Below, piece after piece: positions 24,001-33,464 of a stretch of DNA of 64,000 nucleotides. The stretch is taken from assembly GCF_963970025.1 (NCBI RefSeq), contig NZ_OZ018776.1, forward strand, positions 310,001-374,000, in the 5' to 3' direction. The stretch comes from Rickettsia helvetica. Lineage in GTDB: Bacteria > Pseudomonadota > Alphaproteobacteria > Rickettsiales > Rickettsiaceae. The position numbers were made by a program, and so were the translations under genes. The notes below the pieces were generated by a model that worked only from the letters and a program-made list of their open reading frames with translations, was not told the origin of the DNA and searched no databases. Position 1 is the first letter of the stretch; each line of letters opens with the position of its first letter.

Positions 24001-27000
24001 GAGTTATAACTTAAGCGGAACTATAGCAAACGGTGCTACCGGTATACTTAATATTAATGCTGGTGATACAGTGATTGCAAATGATGCTAGTATAGGCACG
24101 GTTGCACAAATTGACATTCAAAATGGTAAGAATTTTGCAATAAATGCTAAGAACGCTAATGTTGATATATTAAACGCTCAAGTGATTAATTTTAAAGGTG
24201 CAAATTCAGGTCTTTTCTTACTTAACGATAGTACTACAGATAATAAAACTATAACTCTTAAAAATGATTTACCTGCGTTTGCAACCGGTGGCGGTGTGTT
24301 AACTCTTATTGGTACAACAAAACTTATAACCTTACAAGGTGACGCCGGAGCTAAAGCAATAGGTATGGGAGGAAATGAATTAGCATCATTAAATGTTTTA
24401 GGTAGTGTAGCACTGAATAATATAGATGCTGCAAATGTTCTTGTATTTAATATCCTAGGTACTACAAATTTTGTTGATGTAGGCGGTATTACTAACCAAA
24501 TTAATGTAATAAATATCGGTGCTGCAGGCGTAGGACATACAGGCACAGCGATTCCTGTCGGTGCCGGTTCTTATACAATTGATGCGAATGGTGGTAATGT
24601 AGGAATTTTAGCCAATGGTCAGACTATTAATTTTGCACATGAAGATGCAACTTTAGTATTACAAAATAGTGCAGCAGGAAATGGTACGATCACATTAAAT
24701 GCGGTACTTGATCCATTAGGTCAGAATAAAGGTAAGCTTGCTGTAGATTCAGGAGCTGCGGGTGGAAAAATAATACTTGCAAGTGTCGGGAATGCTACTT
24801 ATGGTACTGCAGTAAATAAGTTAAAAGAATTAGAATTTAGAGGAAATGGAATATTCCAAATAGATACCGATATATTTGTAAATGACTTAGAATTATCAGT
24901 AGCGGCAATTGATTATAATAAAAATATCAATTCAAATTTATCATTCGGTGCTGCTACTAAATTAAATCTAAACGGTAATATTAACGGTGATGTAGATTTC
25001 AATAATCAAGCAGCAGAGATAACGCTTGCTGATGGTAATAATATCACCGGTAGTGTTACAAGCAGCAACGGAGTTAACGGTATAATCATCGCTAAGGGGG
25101 CTAGCACTATTAATGGACCTATTACAAATCTCGCTATGTTAAAAGTAGGTGCCGGGGCTGTAAGTATAACCAAAGGCAGTAATACTAGCATCACCGAAAT
25201 CCAAGGTAACGGTACTGCACTCTTAACATTACCTGCAAACTTTAACTTAACAGGCAGCATAAATAAAACTGGCGGTCAGGCTTTGAAGCTAAACTTCACG
25301 AATGGCGGTAGTGTTAGCGGTGTTGTAGGGACTGCGGCTAATTCAGTTGGTGATATCACCACGGCAGGTGCTACAAGTTTTGCAAGCAGTGTTAATGCAA
25401 AAGGTACGGTGACGCTCGGCGGCACTATAAGTTTTGCCGATACGTTTACTAATACTGGTGCAGTTACTTTAGCCAAAGGTTCTATCACTAATTTTGCTAA
25501 AAATGTAACGGCTACCAGCTTTACAACTAATGGTGCTACTATTAATTTCGGCAATAGCCTAGCCTTTAATAGTAATATAACAGGTAGCGGTACTACTATT
25601 AACTTAGGAGCAAATCAGGTAACATATACCGGCACTGGTAGCTTTACCGATACATTAACCTTAAATACTACTTTCAATGGAGTAGCTAAGTCAGACGGTA
25701 ATATCTTAATTAAATCAGGTAGTACTCTTGATTTATCAGGGGTTTCAACTTTAGCACTTGTTGTTACTGCTACTAATTTCGACATTAATAATATAAGTCC
25801 AGATACAAAATATACAGTAATATCTACAGAAACAGCAGGCGGTTTAAAGCCTACTCCCGAAGAGAATGTTAAAATAACCGTTAATAATGACAACCGTTTT
25901 GTTGACTTTACTTTTGATGCATCAACTTTAACATTATTTGCAGAGGATATAGCTGAAGATGTTATAGACGAAGATTTTGAACCGGGTGGACTGCTTGCAA
26001 ATATCCCAAATGCTGCAAATATAAAGAAATCACTTGAGTTAATGAAGGATGCTCCCAATGGTTCAGATGCACGTCAAGCTTTCAATAACTTTGGTCTAAT
26101 GATACCGCTACAGGAAGCAGATGCTACAACTTACCTTATACAAGACGTTGTAAAACCTAGCGATACTATAGCTGCTATTAATAATCAAGTTATACTAAGT
26201 AATATCTCAAGTAGCTTAATTAATCTAAATGCTAGAATGAATGCAATACAGCCGGCTGCTGTAGCTGCCGGTGATGAGGACAGAGATGCTAAGTTTGGTG
26301 CGTGGATAAGCCCATTTGTCGGTAATGTAACGCAGAAGATGCATAACAATATAAGTGGTTATAAGTCTGATACAACCGGTGGCACTATAGGTTTTGACGG
26401 CTTAGTTAGCGATGATCTAGCACTCGGACTTGCATATACAAGAGCCGATACTGACATTAAGCTAAAAAATAATAAAACCGGCGACAAGAATAAAGTACAG
26501 AGTAATATCTATTCCGTATATGGTTTATATAACTTACCTTATGAAAATTTCTTTGTTGAGGGTATAACATCTTACTCGGATAATAAGATAAGAAGCAAAT
26601 CAAGACGTGTTATTGCAACGGCACTAGCGACTACTGCTTATCAAACTGCAAACGGTAAGTATAAATCCGAAAGCTATACAGGTCAGTTAATGGCTGGTTA
26701 TACCTATATGATGCCTGAGAACATTAACCTAACACCGCTAGCCGGGCTTAGGTATTCGACTATCAAAGATAAAGGCTATAAAGAAACCGGTACTACTTAC
26801 CAAAATCTTATCGTTAAAGGCAAGAACTATAATACTTTCGACGGTTTACTCGGTGCTAAAGTATCAAGTAATATCAATGTCAATGAAGTAGTGCTAACAC
26901 CTGAGCTTTACGCAATGGTTGATTATGCATTCAAGAATAAAGTTCCGGCGATTGATGCAAGATTACAAGGTATGACTGCTCCTTTCCCAACCAACAGCTT

Positions 27001-27145
27001 CAAGCAAAGCAAAACAAGCTTTGATGTCGGCATCGGTGTTACTGCTAAGCACAAAATGATGGAATGCGGTATTAACTACGATACCAATATCGGAAGTAAG
27101 TATTTCGCACAGCAAGGTAGTGTAAAAGTTCGTGTGAACTTCTAA
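21098..27145 (+). CDS. ompA: Outer membrane autotransporter rOmpA (Sca0)
   Basis: The intact 2015-residue surface protein begins MANISPKLFQKAIQKGLKTA, the characteristic rOmpA start, with a long signal peptide ending near residue 40 (GALGAA). A Gly/Thr/Asn/Val-rich passenger follows. Residues about 259-870 hold around six tandem units of about 101 residues. From about residue 1727 (AKFGAWISPFVGN) the C-terminal autotransporter beta-barrel runs to the terminal VRVNF. In spotted-fever rickettsiae rOmpA mediates adhesion to and entry into host cells and is a major antigen. AAGG (about 21089) precedes the start. A strong terminator follows at 27275. The repeat length differs from the 72- and 75-residue units described for classic spotted-fever rOmpA. 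Typhus-group species lack an intact copy. Confidence 0.93.
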   Translation: MANISPKLFQKAIQKGLKTALFTTSTAALMLTSSGALGAATIDANATFSTGVGLNPAVKFAGGTLQYTDDDFTVDADEAVNITAIDVNNKVPALFTVNKNISLGSVNINGGTAFPVSISDTFTLTLTGTDGLGQGADVYNGLGAITLGGATAGLTIHSASMDLITLDGALDGANDDEGVLKVSTDTTFTAAIGTTHKLASITVDGGVGVGAISLAATNIITNGSVNVTGTVSGAINLAGAGAKFVAGGLVTGTAVFNDNGKLTLGNGITGNITTTVDDQGTLIITGGNNIGNIGVIANKGLKLVTFNNGNNNAGNGIAAGNVVATTITIGEDIGNNASIVTTGQIEGAIEFTNAGKLTANGKVTGTAVLTTDGTLTLGNGITGDITSAGNNGTVIVTAGDIANAGTGGSALKQLTFNNVVASNAGNIFATNVKVGNAGTEVTTGTVNGAINFTAAGKLTAGGLVTGAAVFNADGTLTLGNGITGDITSAGNNGTVIVTAGDIANAGTGGSALKQLTFNNVVASNAGNIFATNVKVGNAGTEVTTGTVNGAINFTAAGKLTAGGLVTGAAVFNADGTLTLGNGITGDIITTNGGDGTVIVTAGDIANAGANGAALAAVTFNNAGASNAGNIFAAGVTVGNAGTEVTIGTVNGAINFAAAGKLIAGGLVTGTAVLTTDGQLTLGAGITGDITSVGGNGTVIVTAGDIANAGTGGSSLKQLIFNNAAASNAGNIFATNVKVGNAGTEVTTGTVNGAINFTAAGKLIAGGLVTGVAVFNADGMLTLGNGITGAVTSVGNNGTLIVNGGDVGAAIGANGTANILKQVTFNGASNVTTIDATNVTINNGAADVTAAGAITAAVNFAADGALTANNGITGAVTAAGGNGTLTTLGVGVTGAVGANGASLKVLNAKVDNGAADLVFGSDIYAQTVNFDNVAGGGAAGTIKVGGNLIANNIDFGAGSTLEFNGPAGKSYNLSGTIANGATGILNINAGDTVIANDASIGTVAQIDIQNGKNFAINAKNANVDILNAQVINFKGANSGLFLLNDSTTDNKTITLKNDLPAFATGGGVLTLIGTTKLITLQGDAGAKAIGMGGNELASLNVLGSVALNNIDAANVLVFNILGTTNFVDVGGITNQINVINIGAAGVGHTGTAIPVGAGSYTIDANGGNVGILANGQTINFAHEDATLVLQNSAAGNGTITLNAVLDPLGQNKGKLAVDSGAAGGKIILASVGNATYGTAVNKLKELEFRGNGIFQIDTDIFVNDLELSVAAIDYNKNINSNLSFGAATKLNLNGNINGDVDFNNQAAEITLADGNNITGSVTSSNGVNGIIIAKGASTINGPITNLAMLKVGAGAVSITKGSNTSITEIQGNGTALLTLPANFNLTGSINKTGGQALKLNFTNGGSVSGVVGTAANSVGDITTAGATSFASSVNAKGTVTLGGTISFADTFTNTGAVTLAKGSITNFAKNVTATSFTTNGATINFGNSLAFNSNITGSGTTINLGANQVTYTGTGSFTDTLTLNTTFNGVAKSDGNILIKSGSTLDLSGVSTLALVVTATNFDINNISPDTKYTVISTETAGGLKPTPEENVKITVNNDNRFVDFTFDASTLTLFAEDIAEDVIDEDFEPGGLLANIPNAANIKKSLELMKDAPNGSDARQAFNNFGLMIPLQEADATTYLIQDVVKPSDTIAAINNQVILSNISSSLINLNARMNAIQPAAVAAGDEDRDAKFGAWISPFVGNVTQKMHNNISGYKSDTTGGTIGFDGLVSDDLALGLAYTRADTDIKLKNNKTGDKNKVQSNIYSVYGLYNLPYENFFVEGITSYSDNKIRSKSRRVIATALATTAYQTANGKYKSESYTGQLMAGYTYMMPENINLTPLAGLRYSTIKDKGYKETGTTYQNLIVKGKNYNTFDGLLGAKVSSNINVNEVVLTPELYAMVDYAFKNKVPAIDARLQGMTAPFPTNSFKQSKTSFDVGIGVTAKHKMMECGINYDTNIGSKYFAQQGSVKVRVNF
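21874..23700 (+). repeat. ompA tandem repeats, about 303 bp per unit
   Basis: Units begin at the DG(T/Q)LTLGxGITG motif. A divergent first unit starts near 21874. Further units start near 22211, 22514, 22817, 23123 and 23426, with spacing 303, 303, 306 and 303 bases (101-102 codons). The 22211 and 22514 units appear identical by eye over their full 303 bases. Later units diverge, and the last fades into the passenger near 23700. Confidence 0.85.
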
Positions 27146-27155
27146 TATGCTCGGT

Positions 27156-27254
27156 TTCATCCCGTGGCTTGACCACGGGATCCAGAAAATAACTTAAAAT
27201 GTACAATTTTTTGATATTGTTCCTGGATTCCGTGAATAAATCACGGAATGGCGT
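27156..27254. repeat. Palindromic element (family B) after ompA
   Basis: TTTCATCCCGTGGCTTGACC at the left is partly mirrored by GGATTCCGTGAATAAATCACGGAATGGCG on the right. The copy is degenerate and starts 11 bases past the ompA stop. Confidence 0.65.
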
Positions 27255-27274
27255 CGGATGTCTACAAATATAAG

Positions 27275-27310
27275 AAAAAACCTATATAGTTTGACTATAT
27301 AGGTTTTTTT
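27275..27310 (+). terminator. Strong rho-independent terminator of ompA
   Basis: AAAAAACCTATATAG (27275-27289) and CTATATAGGTTTTTT (27295-27309) form a perfect 15-bp stem with a 5-base loop ending in a T run. Confidence 0.85.
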
Positions 27311-27332
27311 GCTTTATAATGTAGCCTTAAGA

Positions 27333-27440
27333 GTCATCATTGCAAGGAAATTGCATAGCAATTAACGAAGCAATCCAGTAAATTTTTTTTTATTATTTTT
27401 CTAGATTGCCACGCAGCCTACGACTGCTCGCAATGACGAC
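27333..27440. repeat. Palindromic element (family A) upstream of ppiD
   Basis: Opens with GTCATCATTGCAAGGAAATTG and closes with CTCGCAATGACGAC. The inner arms GAAGCAATCCAG and CTAGATTGCCACGC are nearly complementary. Confidence 0.75.
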
Positions 27441-27496
27441 TGGATATCCACGCACTAATACCCGTTTGCAATGACGATAAAATTTAATAAAAAATT

Positions 27497-29071
27497 ATGT
27501 TAGATAATATTAGAAAAACTGCCGATAGTTTTATAATGCGGGTTTTATTCGCAATGATCGCTTTTGCTTTTGTCGGCTTTGGTATTAAAGATGTATTAAA
27601 TGGAAGAAGAAGCGGCGATATTGTTACTTTTTCTCATGTGAAAAATATCTCCCAGGAAGATTTTTTGAGAGCAAAATCTTTAGAAATTAATGCTATAAGT
27701 AAGCAAACGGGAACAAGTTTAACCGATGAAGAAATAGCACAGTTAAATATTGATAACCGAATCCTAAAAAGGCTTGTTTACGATAATGTCTTAGATTATT
27801 TAGTTAGCTATTATGACTTAGATCTAAGTGATGATACAGTTAAAATTTTAGTTAAAGAATCACCGGTTTTTAAAAATGAGCAAGGCGTTTTCGATATAAA
27901 AATTTTTAAAACTTATTTTAGAAATTCTTATATGGATGAAGAAAAATATTTATTAAATTTCAAAGAACAAGCTCTAAAAAATATTTTTGTCGGTACTTTT
28001 GTAGAAAGTTTCTATGTTCCTAAAGTTATGACTGACAATATAGTAGATTATATGGCTGAAAAAAGAGAGGTAGAATTAATACAAATAGATTTACAAAATA
28101 AACCGAAAGATTTACAAATCCCTACTCCTACCGATCAGCAATTAAAGGATTTTTACCAAGATAATAAAATCTCGTTTGAAGTACCTGAGAAACGCAGCTT
28201 TTCTTATATTAAAGTTAATATTAAGGATTTAAAAGTCTCAGTTACTCAAGATGAGTTGTTAGAATTTTATAATGAAAATAAAGATGAGTTTGGAAATCAA
28301 AGTTTTGAATCGGTACAAAAACAATTACATGATTTATTAAAGGCTCAAAAAATCGACATACTTAATATGGAGTTTGCTAAAAAGCTGGAAGATGAGACAG
28401 CAGCAGGGTCTAGCTTAGTTGAAATTGCTGAAAAATATAAGCTACCGATACAAAACGTTAACTATGTCAGTTATGCAGATCTTATTGAAGATAAAATAAT
28501 TGCCGAAAATGCCGATAGTATTTTTGAGCTTTCGGAAGGAGAATTATCTTATCCTATAGAAGCAGAAGATAAAAGCTATCTTATATTAGTAGAATTAAAA
28601 TCTATTCAGCCGGCAAAAATACCTGAATTTGATGCTATTAAAGAGCAGGTACATAAAGTTTGGACAAAGCAGAATATCGCAGATGTAAACTTAAAGATTA
28701 TCAAGGATTTAGCAAAGGAATATAATTCAGATCAAGAGAATATAAAAGAGCTTAAAGCCACTGGAATAAAAATAAGTAAAAAAAATTATATTAGATCCGA
28801 AATGGAAAATGATCTAACATTAACTCCTGAGATATTATTATCAATTTTTAATACTAAAATAGGAAGTAATACGCCTGTATTCCAAGTAGGTGATGAAGTA
28901 TATTTTGCACATATTAAATCTAGAAGTATAGATGAATTAACGGCTCAAAATATTCATGTCAATTCAGAAAAAAATATAATATATAATATTAAAAATTCTG
29001 TAATTGACGAGCTAATTAACTACACAATTATTCAGAATGATATGCAGGTAAAAGCTAATTTTAGTAAGTAG
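27497..29071 (+). CDS. ppiD: SurA/PpiD-like periplasmic peptidyl-prolyl isomerase (parvulin type)
   Basis: The 524-residue protein has the PpiD layout: a single N-terminal membrane anchor (IMRVLFAMIAFAFVGFGIKDVL, about residues 13-34), a SurA-N-type helical chaperone region, and a parvulin-like section around residues 210-390 (VPEKRSFSYIKVN; FELSEGELSYPIEAEDKSYLILVEL). PpiD sits in the inner membrane facing the periplasm and assists folding of secreted and outer-membrane proteins. It lies directly downstream of ompA, a large client-type protein, though separated by a terminator. The parvulin domain is divergent and the isomerase activity cannot be judged here. Confidence 0.8.
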   Translation: MLDNIRKTADSFIMRVLFAMIAFAFVGFGIKDVLNGRRSGDIVTFSHVKNISQEDFLRAKSLEINAISKQTGTSLTDEEIAQLNIDNRILKRLVYDNVLDYLVSYYDLDLSDDTVKILVKESPVFKNEQGVFDIKIFKTYFRNSYMDEEKYLLNFKEQALKNIFVGTFVESFYVPKVMTDNIVDYMAEKREVELIQIDLQNKPKDLQIPTPTDQQLKDFYQDNKISFEVPEKRSFSYIKVNIKDLKVSVTQDELLEFYNENKDEFGNQSFESVQKQLHDLLKAQKIDILNMEFAKKLEDETAAGSSLVEIAEKYKLPIQNVNYVSYADLIEDKIIAENADSIFELSEGELSYPIEAEDKSYLILVELKSIQPAKIPEFDAIKEQVHKVWTKQNIADVNLKIIKDLAKEYNSDQENIKELKATGIKISKKNYIRSEMENDLTLTPEILLSIFNTKIGSNTPVFQVGDEVYFAHIKSRSIDELTAQNIHVNSEKNIIYNIKNSVIDELINYTIIQNDMQVKANFSK

Positions 29072-29096
29072 GGAAACCAACTATGTCATACCGTAT

Positions 29097-29200
29097 CGTC
29101 ATTGTGAGGAAATTACGAAGTAATTGACGAAGCAATCTCAGGGAGTTTGTTATTATTTCATGAGATTGTCACGCAGCCTACGGCTCCTCGCAATGACGAC
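29097..29200. repeat. Palindromic element (family A) between ppiD and ubiD
   Basis: TCGTCATTGTGAGGAAATTA at the left is mirrored by CTCCTCGCAATGACGAC at the right. Inner arms GAAGCAATCTCAGG and TGAGATTGTCACGC pair. Confidence 0.75.
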
Positions 29201-29283
29201 TCTAGGTATCCATGCAACAACACAGTAATTTCCATAGCTTATGACGAAAACAGAGTAAGCATTATAAACAAAAAAATAAAAAT

Positions 29284-30762
29284 ATGAGCTTTAAAGATTT
29301 ACCGGAGTTTTTAAAATTTTTAGAAAAAAACGGTGAATTAAAGCGTATTTCTCTTGAGGTTAAAACTGACCTAGAAATTACGGAGATTAGTAGAAGAGTA
29401 TTGGAGCAAGGTGGCCCTGTATTACTTTTTGAAAATGTTATAAAAGCCGACGGTAGTAAATCTACTATACCTGTTCTAACTAACCTTTATGCTAGTATAA
29501 ATCGTATTTGCATGGGACTTAAGCTTCAGAATGTCGGGGAATTAAGAGAGCTTGGCGTTTTACTAGCATTCCTTAAACAGCCGCAACCTCCCGCATCTTT
29601 TAAAGAAACATTATCAATGTTACCGCTTGCTAAGCGTATATTTGCTATGTCTCCTAAAACCGTATCAAAAGCAGCTTGTCATGAAGTCGTCGTTGACAAA
29701 CCGAATATCAATATATTACCGATTCAAAAATGTTGGCCTGATGATATTTCGCCTTTAATTACTTGGGGGATAGTAGTTACTAAAGGACCTAGTAATGATA
29801 AAATAGATAATTACAACCTTGGTATATATAGGATGCAAACAATAGCTCCTAATAAGCTATTGATGCGTTGGTTAAAGTTACGGGGCGGAGCAGAGCATCA
29901 TAAACGTTGGAAAGAAGCAAAAAAAGAACCGTTTCCTGCTGCTATCGTTATAGGGGCAAATCCGGCGGTAACTTTTGCAGCGGTTACGCCGATACCTGAG
30001 AATGTCTCGGAGTATAATTTTGCCGGTTTACTCGGTAATGAAAAAGTAGAGTTGGTACAATGCAAAACTATTGACCTCAAAGTACCTGCACATAGTGAAA
30101 TAGTGCTGGAAGGTTATGTAAGTTTAGAAGAGTATTTGCCTGAAGGTCCTTTTGGGGATCATACCGGATATTATAATGATGTTGAGGAATTTCCTGTATT
30201 TACGGTCACTGCGATAACGATGAAGAAAAATCCAGTATATTTAAGTACCTATACGGGAAAACCGCCTGATGAGCCGTCAATCTTAGGTGAAGCATTAAAT
30301 GAAATTTTTATTCCTATCTTGCAGCAGCAATTTCCGGAAATAGTCGATTTTTGGCTTCCACCTGAAGGTTGTTCATATAGAGTTGCGGTAGTATCGATTA
30401 AAAAATCCTATCCTGGTCATGCTAAAAGAATAATGCTTGGGATTTGGTCTTACTTACGGCAATTTATGTATAGTAAGTTTATTATCGTTGTAGATGATGA
30501 TATTGATGTTCGTAATTGGCAAGAAGTAATTTGGGCAATAGCAACAAGAAGCGATCCAAGGCGTGATACGAGCTTTATAGATAATTCCCCGATAGATTAT
30601 TTGGATTTTGCATCACCTGATTCAGGGCTTGGTAGTAAAATGGGAATAGATGCAACCGATAAAATATACCCTGAGACAAATAGAAAATGGGGTAAAAAAA
30701 TAGAAATGAGTCAGGAAGTTATCGACAAAGTTGATAAGATGTGGGATGGTGTAAAGACATAA
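29284..30762 (+). CDS. ubiD: 4-hydroxy-3-polyprenylbenzoate decarboxylase UbiD
   Basis: The 492-residue protein matches UbiD over its full length, including the prenyl-FMN-binding core ([30 protein letters not shown]), the segment [16 protein letters not shown], and the C-terminal [15 protein letters not shown]. UbiD decarboxylates 4-hydroxy-3-polyprenylbenzoate in ubiquinone synthesis using the prenylated FMN made by UbiX. No break is visible. It is flanked by family A elements on both sides and appears to be a single-gene unit. Confidence 0.95.
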   Translation: MSFKDLPEFLKFLEKNGELKRISLEVKTDLEITEISRRVLEQGGPVLLFENVIKADGSKSTIPVLTNLYASINRICMGLKLQNVGELRELGVLLAFLKQPQPPASFKETLSMLPLAKRIFAMSPKTVSKAACHEVVVDKPNINILPIQKCWPDDISPLITWGIVVTKGPSNDKIDNYNLGIYRMQTIAPNKLLMRWLKLRGGAEHHKRWKEAKKEPFPAAIVIGANPAVTFAAVTPIPENVSEYNFAGLLGNEKVELVQCKTIDLKVPAHSEIVLEGYVSLEEYLPEGPFGDHTGYYNDVEEFPVFTVTAITMKKNPVYLSTYTGKPPDEPSILGEALNEIFIPILQQQFPEIVDFWLPPEGCSYRVAVVSIKKSYPGHAKRIMLGIWSYLRQFMYSKFIIVVDDDIDVRNWQEVIWAIATRSDPRRDTSFIDNSPIDYLDFASPDSGLGSKMGIDATDKIYPETNRKWGKKIEMSQEVIDKVDKMWDGVKT

Positions 30763-30778
30763 GCTTTGATTCTTAAGA

Positions 30779-30876
30779 CGTCATTGCGAGCAACTGCAAG
30801 GAGAGTGGCAATCTCATAAAATAATACACCATTCCTAAGATTGCCACGTCGAGGCCTTGCCTCTCCTCGCAATGAC
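30779..30876. repeat. Palindromic element (family A) after ubiD
   Basis: CGTCATTGCGAGCAACTGCA...GGAGAGTGGCAATCTCA pairs with GATTGCCACGTCGAGGCC...CTCCTCGCAATGAC. This subtype ('ggag.gtggcaatctca') is closest to the copy inside prmC at 63651. Confidence 0.8.
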
Positions 30877-30911
30877 TTTAAAACAGTAGCATAACATTAT
30901 CAGAACTAAAC

Positions 30912-32665
30912 ATGTATAACATCCCACACGAGACTATAATTAATAATTTCAAAGAAATTGCCGATAAATATCAAGAGCTTATTTTGCATTTCATGCAAGG
31001 TAGGGGGAGTATGATCCCTAGGAGCCTAATTGATAGTGATAAAAACAGAATTATAGCCTCTTTTAATGATAGAACAGTTTTGGGCAAATCCTGAAAAGTT
31101 CTGTAAGCTTAATGTTGAATATATTGATAAGTTAAGAGAGCTTACAGCGAATAGCTTTGCAAAATTTGTCGGTAGTCCGGCAAAAGCTGTATTTTCTCCG
31201 GATAATCGAGATAAAAGATTTAAAGATTCTTCATGGGAGGATAATGCTTATTTTGACTTTGTTAAACAATATTATTTACTATCTAGCGAGTGGCTTAAGA
31301 AGAATATAGAACAGTATGAGCTATCAAATGATCTTAAGCAACATTTAGAGTTTGTAACTAAACATTTTATTGATGCTTTTTCACCTTCAAATTTTGCTTT
31401 TTGTAATCCAAAAGTTTTACGTGAGACATTAGAAAGCGGCGGTCAAAATCTAGTACAGGGATTATAGAAAATTTCTTAAGAGATATAAAAAGTTCAGGTG
31501 ATATATTAAATATTAAAACTACCGATAAATCCGCCTTTAAACTCGGTAAAAATATTGCGGCAACAAAAGGAAAAGTCATATTTCAAAATGATTTAATGCA
31601 ATTAATATGCTATGAACCGAAAGAAAAAGTTTATAAGATTCCGATATTTATTATTCCGCCATGTATAAATAAATATTATATACTCGATTTATCTTTGCAT
31701 AATTCTTTAGTATCTTTCTTAGTAGAAAATAATTTTCAAGTTTTTCTTATTTCATGGGTTAATCCTGACATCTCTCTATCGGAAAAAGGCTTCGAGGATT
31801 ACTTAAAAGACGGTATTTTAGCACCTTTTGAGTATGTGAGAAATCTTGGTTTTAAAAAAATTGATTTTGTCGGATATTGCATGGGCGGTACATTCCTTGC
31901 TATAATTATCGCATACTTCAAAGCAAAAAAATAGATTCTGTTCATAGTGCTACTTTCTTTACTACTTTGCTTGATTATACTCATCCCGGTGAGCTTGGAG
32001 TATTTTTTAATGAAGCTACGATTAACTACATTAAGGAAGAGATAAAACTAAAAGGTTATTTTGATGGGCAATATTTATCAAATAGTTTTAGTTTGCTAAG
32101 GGCTAATGATTTAATTTGGACATTTTTTATCAATAATTATTTACTCGGTAAAAAACGATGCCTTTTGATTTGCTATATTGGAATGCGGATTCTACTAACT
32201 TGCCGGCAAAAATGTATGAGGAATATTTGCAAAATACATATTGCAATAACTTGCTAAAAGAGTCTAATAATTTAGAGGTACTCGGAACAAAAATAGATCT
32301 TGGAAAAAGTTGATTGTAATTCTTTTTTCATAGCAGCAAAAGAAGATCATATAGTTCCATGGCATTCAATATATGATGGAGTAAAATTATTAAACGGACA
32401 TAAGATTTTTTGTCTCACGGATTCAGGGCATGTAGCAGGTGTAGTTAACCCTCCCGCTAGTGCTAAATATAATTATCGGCTTAATGACGACTTAAGTTTA
32501 AGTAGTCATGAGTGGCTTATGAAAGCTACGGAATATGAAGGCTCATGGTGGAATTATTGGCTTGATTGGCTTATAAAAAATAATGATAATAAGCTAGTAG
32601 ATTCTTTAGATTATCACAATCTAAAGGCTATTGAAGAAGCACCGGGAAGTTATGTAAGGAAATAG
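30912..32665 (+). pseudogene. phaC: Poly-beta-hydroxyalkanoate synthase (class I), frameshifted
   Basis: Successive frame fragments (30912-31094, 31066-31467, about 31465-31934, 31877-32257 and 32300-32665) assemble into a PHA synthase of about 580 residues. Diagnostic pieces are AYFDFVKQYYLLSSEWL in the N-terminal region, the nucleophile elbow GYCMGG with the catalytic cysteine (about 31877), the catalytic-aspartate segment AAKEDHIVPW, and the catalytic-histidine segment SGHVAGVVNPP. The end is EGSWWNYWLDWL...GSYVRK. At least four frame changes separate them, so a functional enzyme is not expected. The enzyme polymerises (R)-3-hydroxyacyl-CoA into storage granules; its phasin partner (13939) is also broken. 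Confidence 0.9.
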
Positions 32666-32682
32666 GTGTTGGATCTTTTTAT

Positions 32683-32763
32683 TGTCATCCCGCGACTTGA
32701 TCGCGGGATCCAGTCTTCTTCTTTATTGTTTTATGGATACCGTGGTCAAGCCACGGGGTGACA
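32683..32763. repeat. Palindromic element (family B)
   Basis: Left end TGTCATCCCGCGACTTGATC and right end GTGGTCAAGCCACGGGGTGACA belong to different sequence subtypes, so the stem is only partly complementary. Confidence 0.7.
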
Positions 32764-32807
32764 AACATTTATAATTTGAGTAAACATAAAGAATATTAGA
32801 AAATAAT

Positions 32808-33443
32808 TTGATAGAATTCGGTAATGATGAAATAGGTATGCCTCATTATATAGGTCACCGTAAAAGAGTAAAAGAACGCTTCGTTGCCGCTGGAGCAGAA
32901 CACTTATCCGGTTATGAATTACTTGAAGTAATGTTATTTCCGGCTATCCCTCGTAAAGACGTAAAACCTCTTGCTAAAAAATTACTTGATCATTTTGATA
33001 TTACGGATTTAATTAACTTTGATAAGGAAAGGCTACTTAGTATTAAAGGCACCAATGAAAATTTATATATCAATTTTGCTCTAATACGTGAGCTGATAAA
33101 TAGAGTATTGAAACAAATAATAAATAAAAATATTATTGCTTCTTGGAGCGCTTTGATTGATTATTTAAAAGTTAATATGGGCAATATGCGACTCGAGCAA
33201 TTTCGTATATTATTTTTGAATAAGAAAAATATTTTAATTGCCGATGAGGTTTTAAGTCAAGGAACTATAGACCAAGCTGCGGTATATCCACGTGAATAAT
33301 TAAACGAGCTTTATTTAATATGAAGCAAGCAGCCTTATACTTGTGCATAATCATCCAAGCGGGGGAGTACTGAATCTTCAAAAGCCGATATTCATATGAG
33401 ACAAATAAGATAGTAGAGACATGCCAAACCGTAAATATTATAG
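32808..33443 (+). pseudogene. radC: RadC-family (JAB/MPN domain) protein, broken C-terminus
   Basis: A reading frame from TTG 32808 encodes MPHYIGHRKRVKERFVAAGA and the RadC helix-hairpin-helix region (YELLEVMLFPAIPRKDVKPLAKKL), then LEQFRILFLNKKNILIADEVLSQGTID...VYPRE, stopping at 33297-33299. The rest of the JAB domain is recoverable only with several frame changes: IIKRALFN, EASSLILVHNHPSG (the HxH metal site), TESSKADIHM and TNKIVETCQTVNIIV to about 33443. The usual end of the family is missing. The function of RadC is unresolved, and loss is common in reduced genomes. The TTG start is a guess; the frame could start at ATG 32838. Confidence 0.75.
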
Positions 33444-33464
33444 TTTTAAATCTAATATGTTACT

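Noticed and set aside
21136..26058. Minus-strand frames inside ompA (for example 23128-23658 and 24178-24546)
   Set aside because: They are antisense shadows of the low-complexity passenger sequence, and the intact plus-strand gene explains the region completely.
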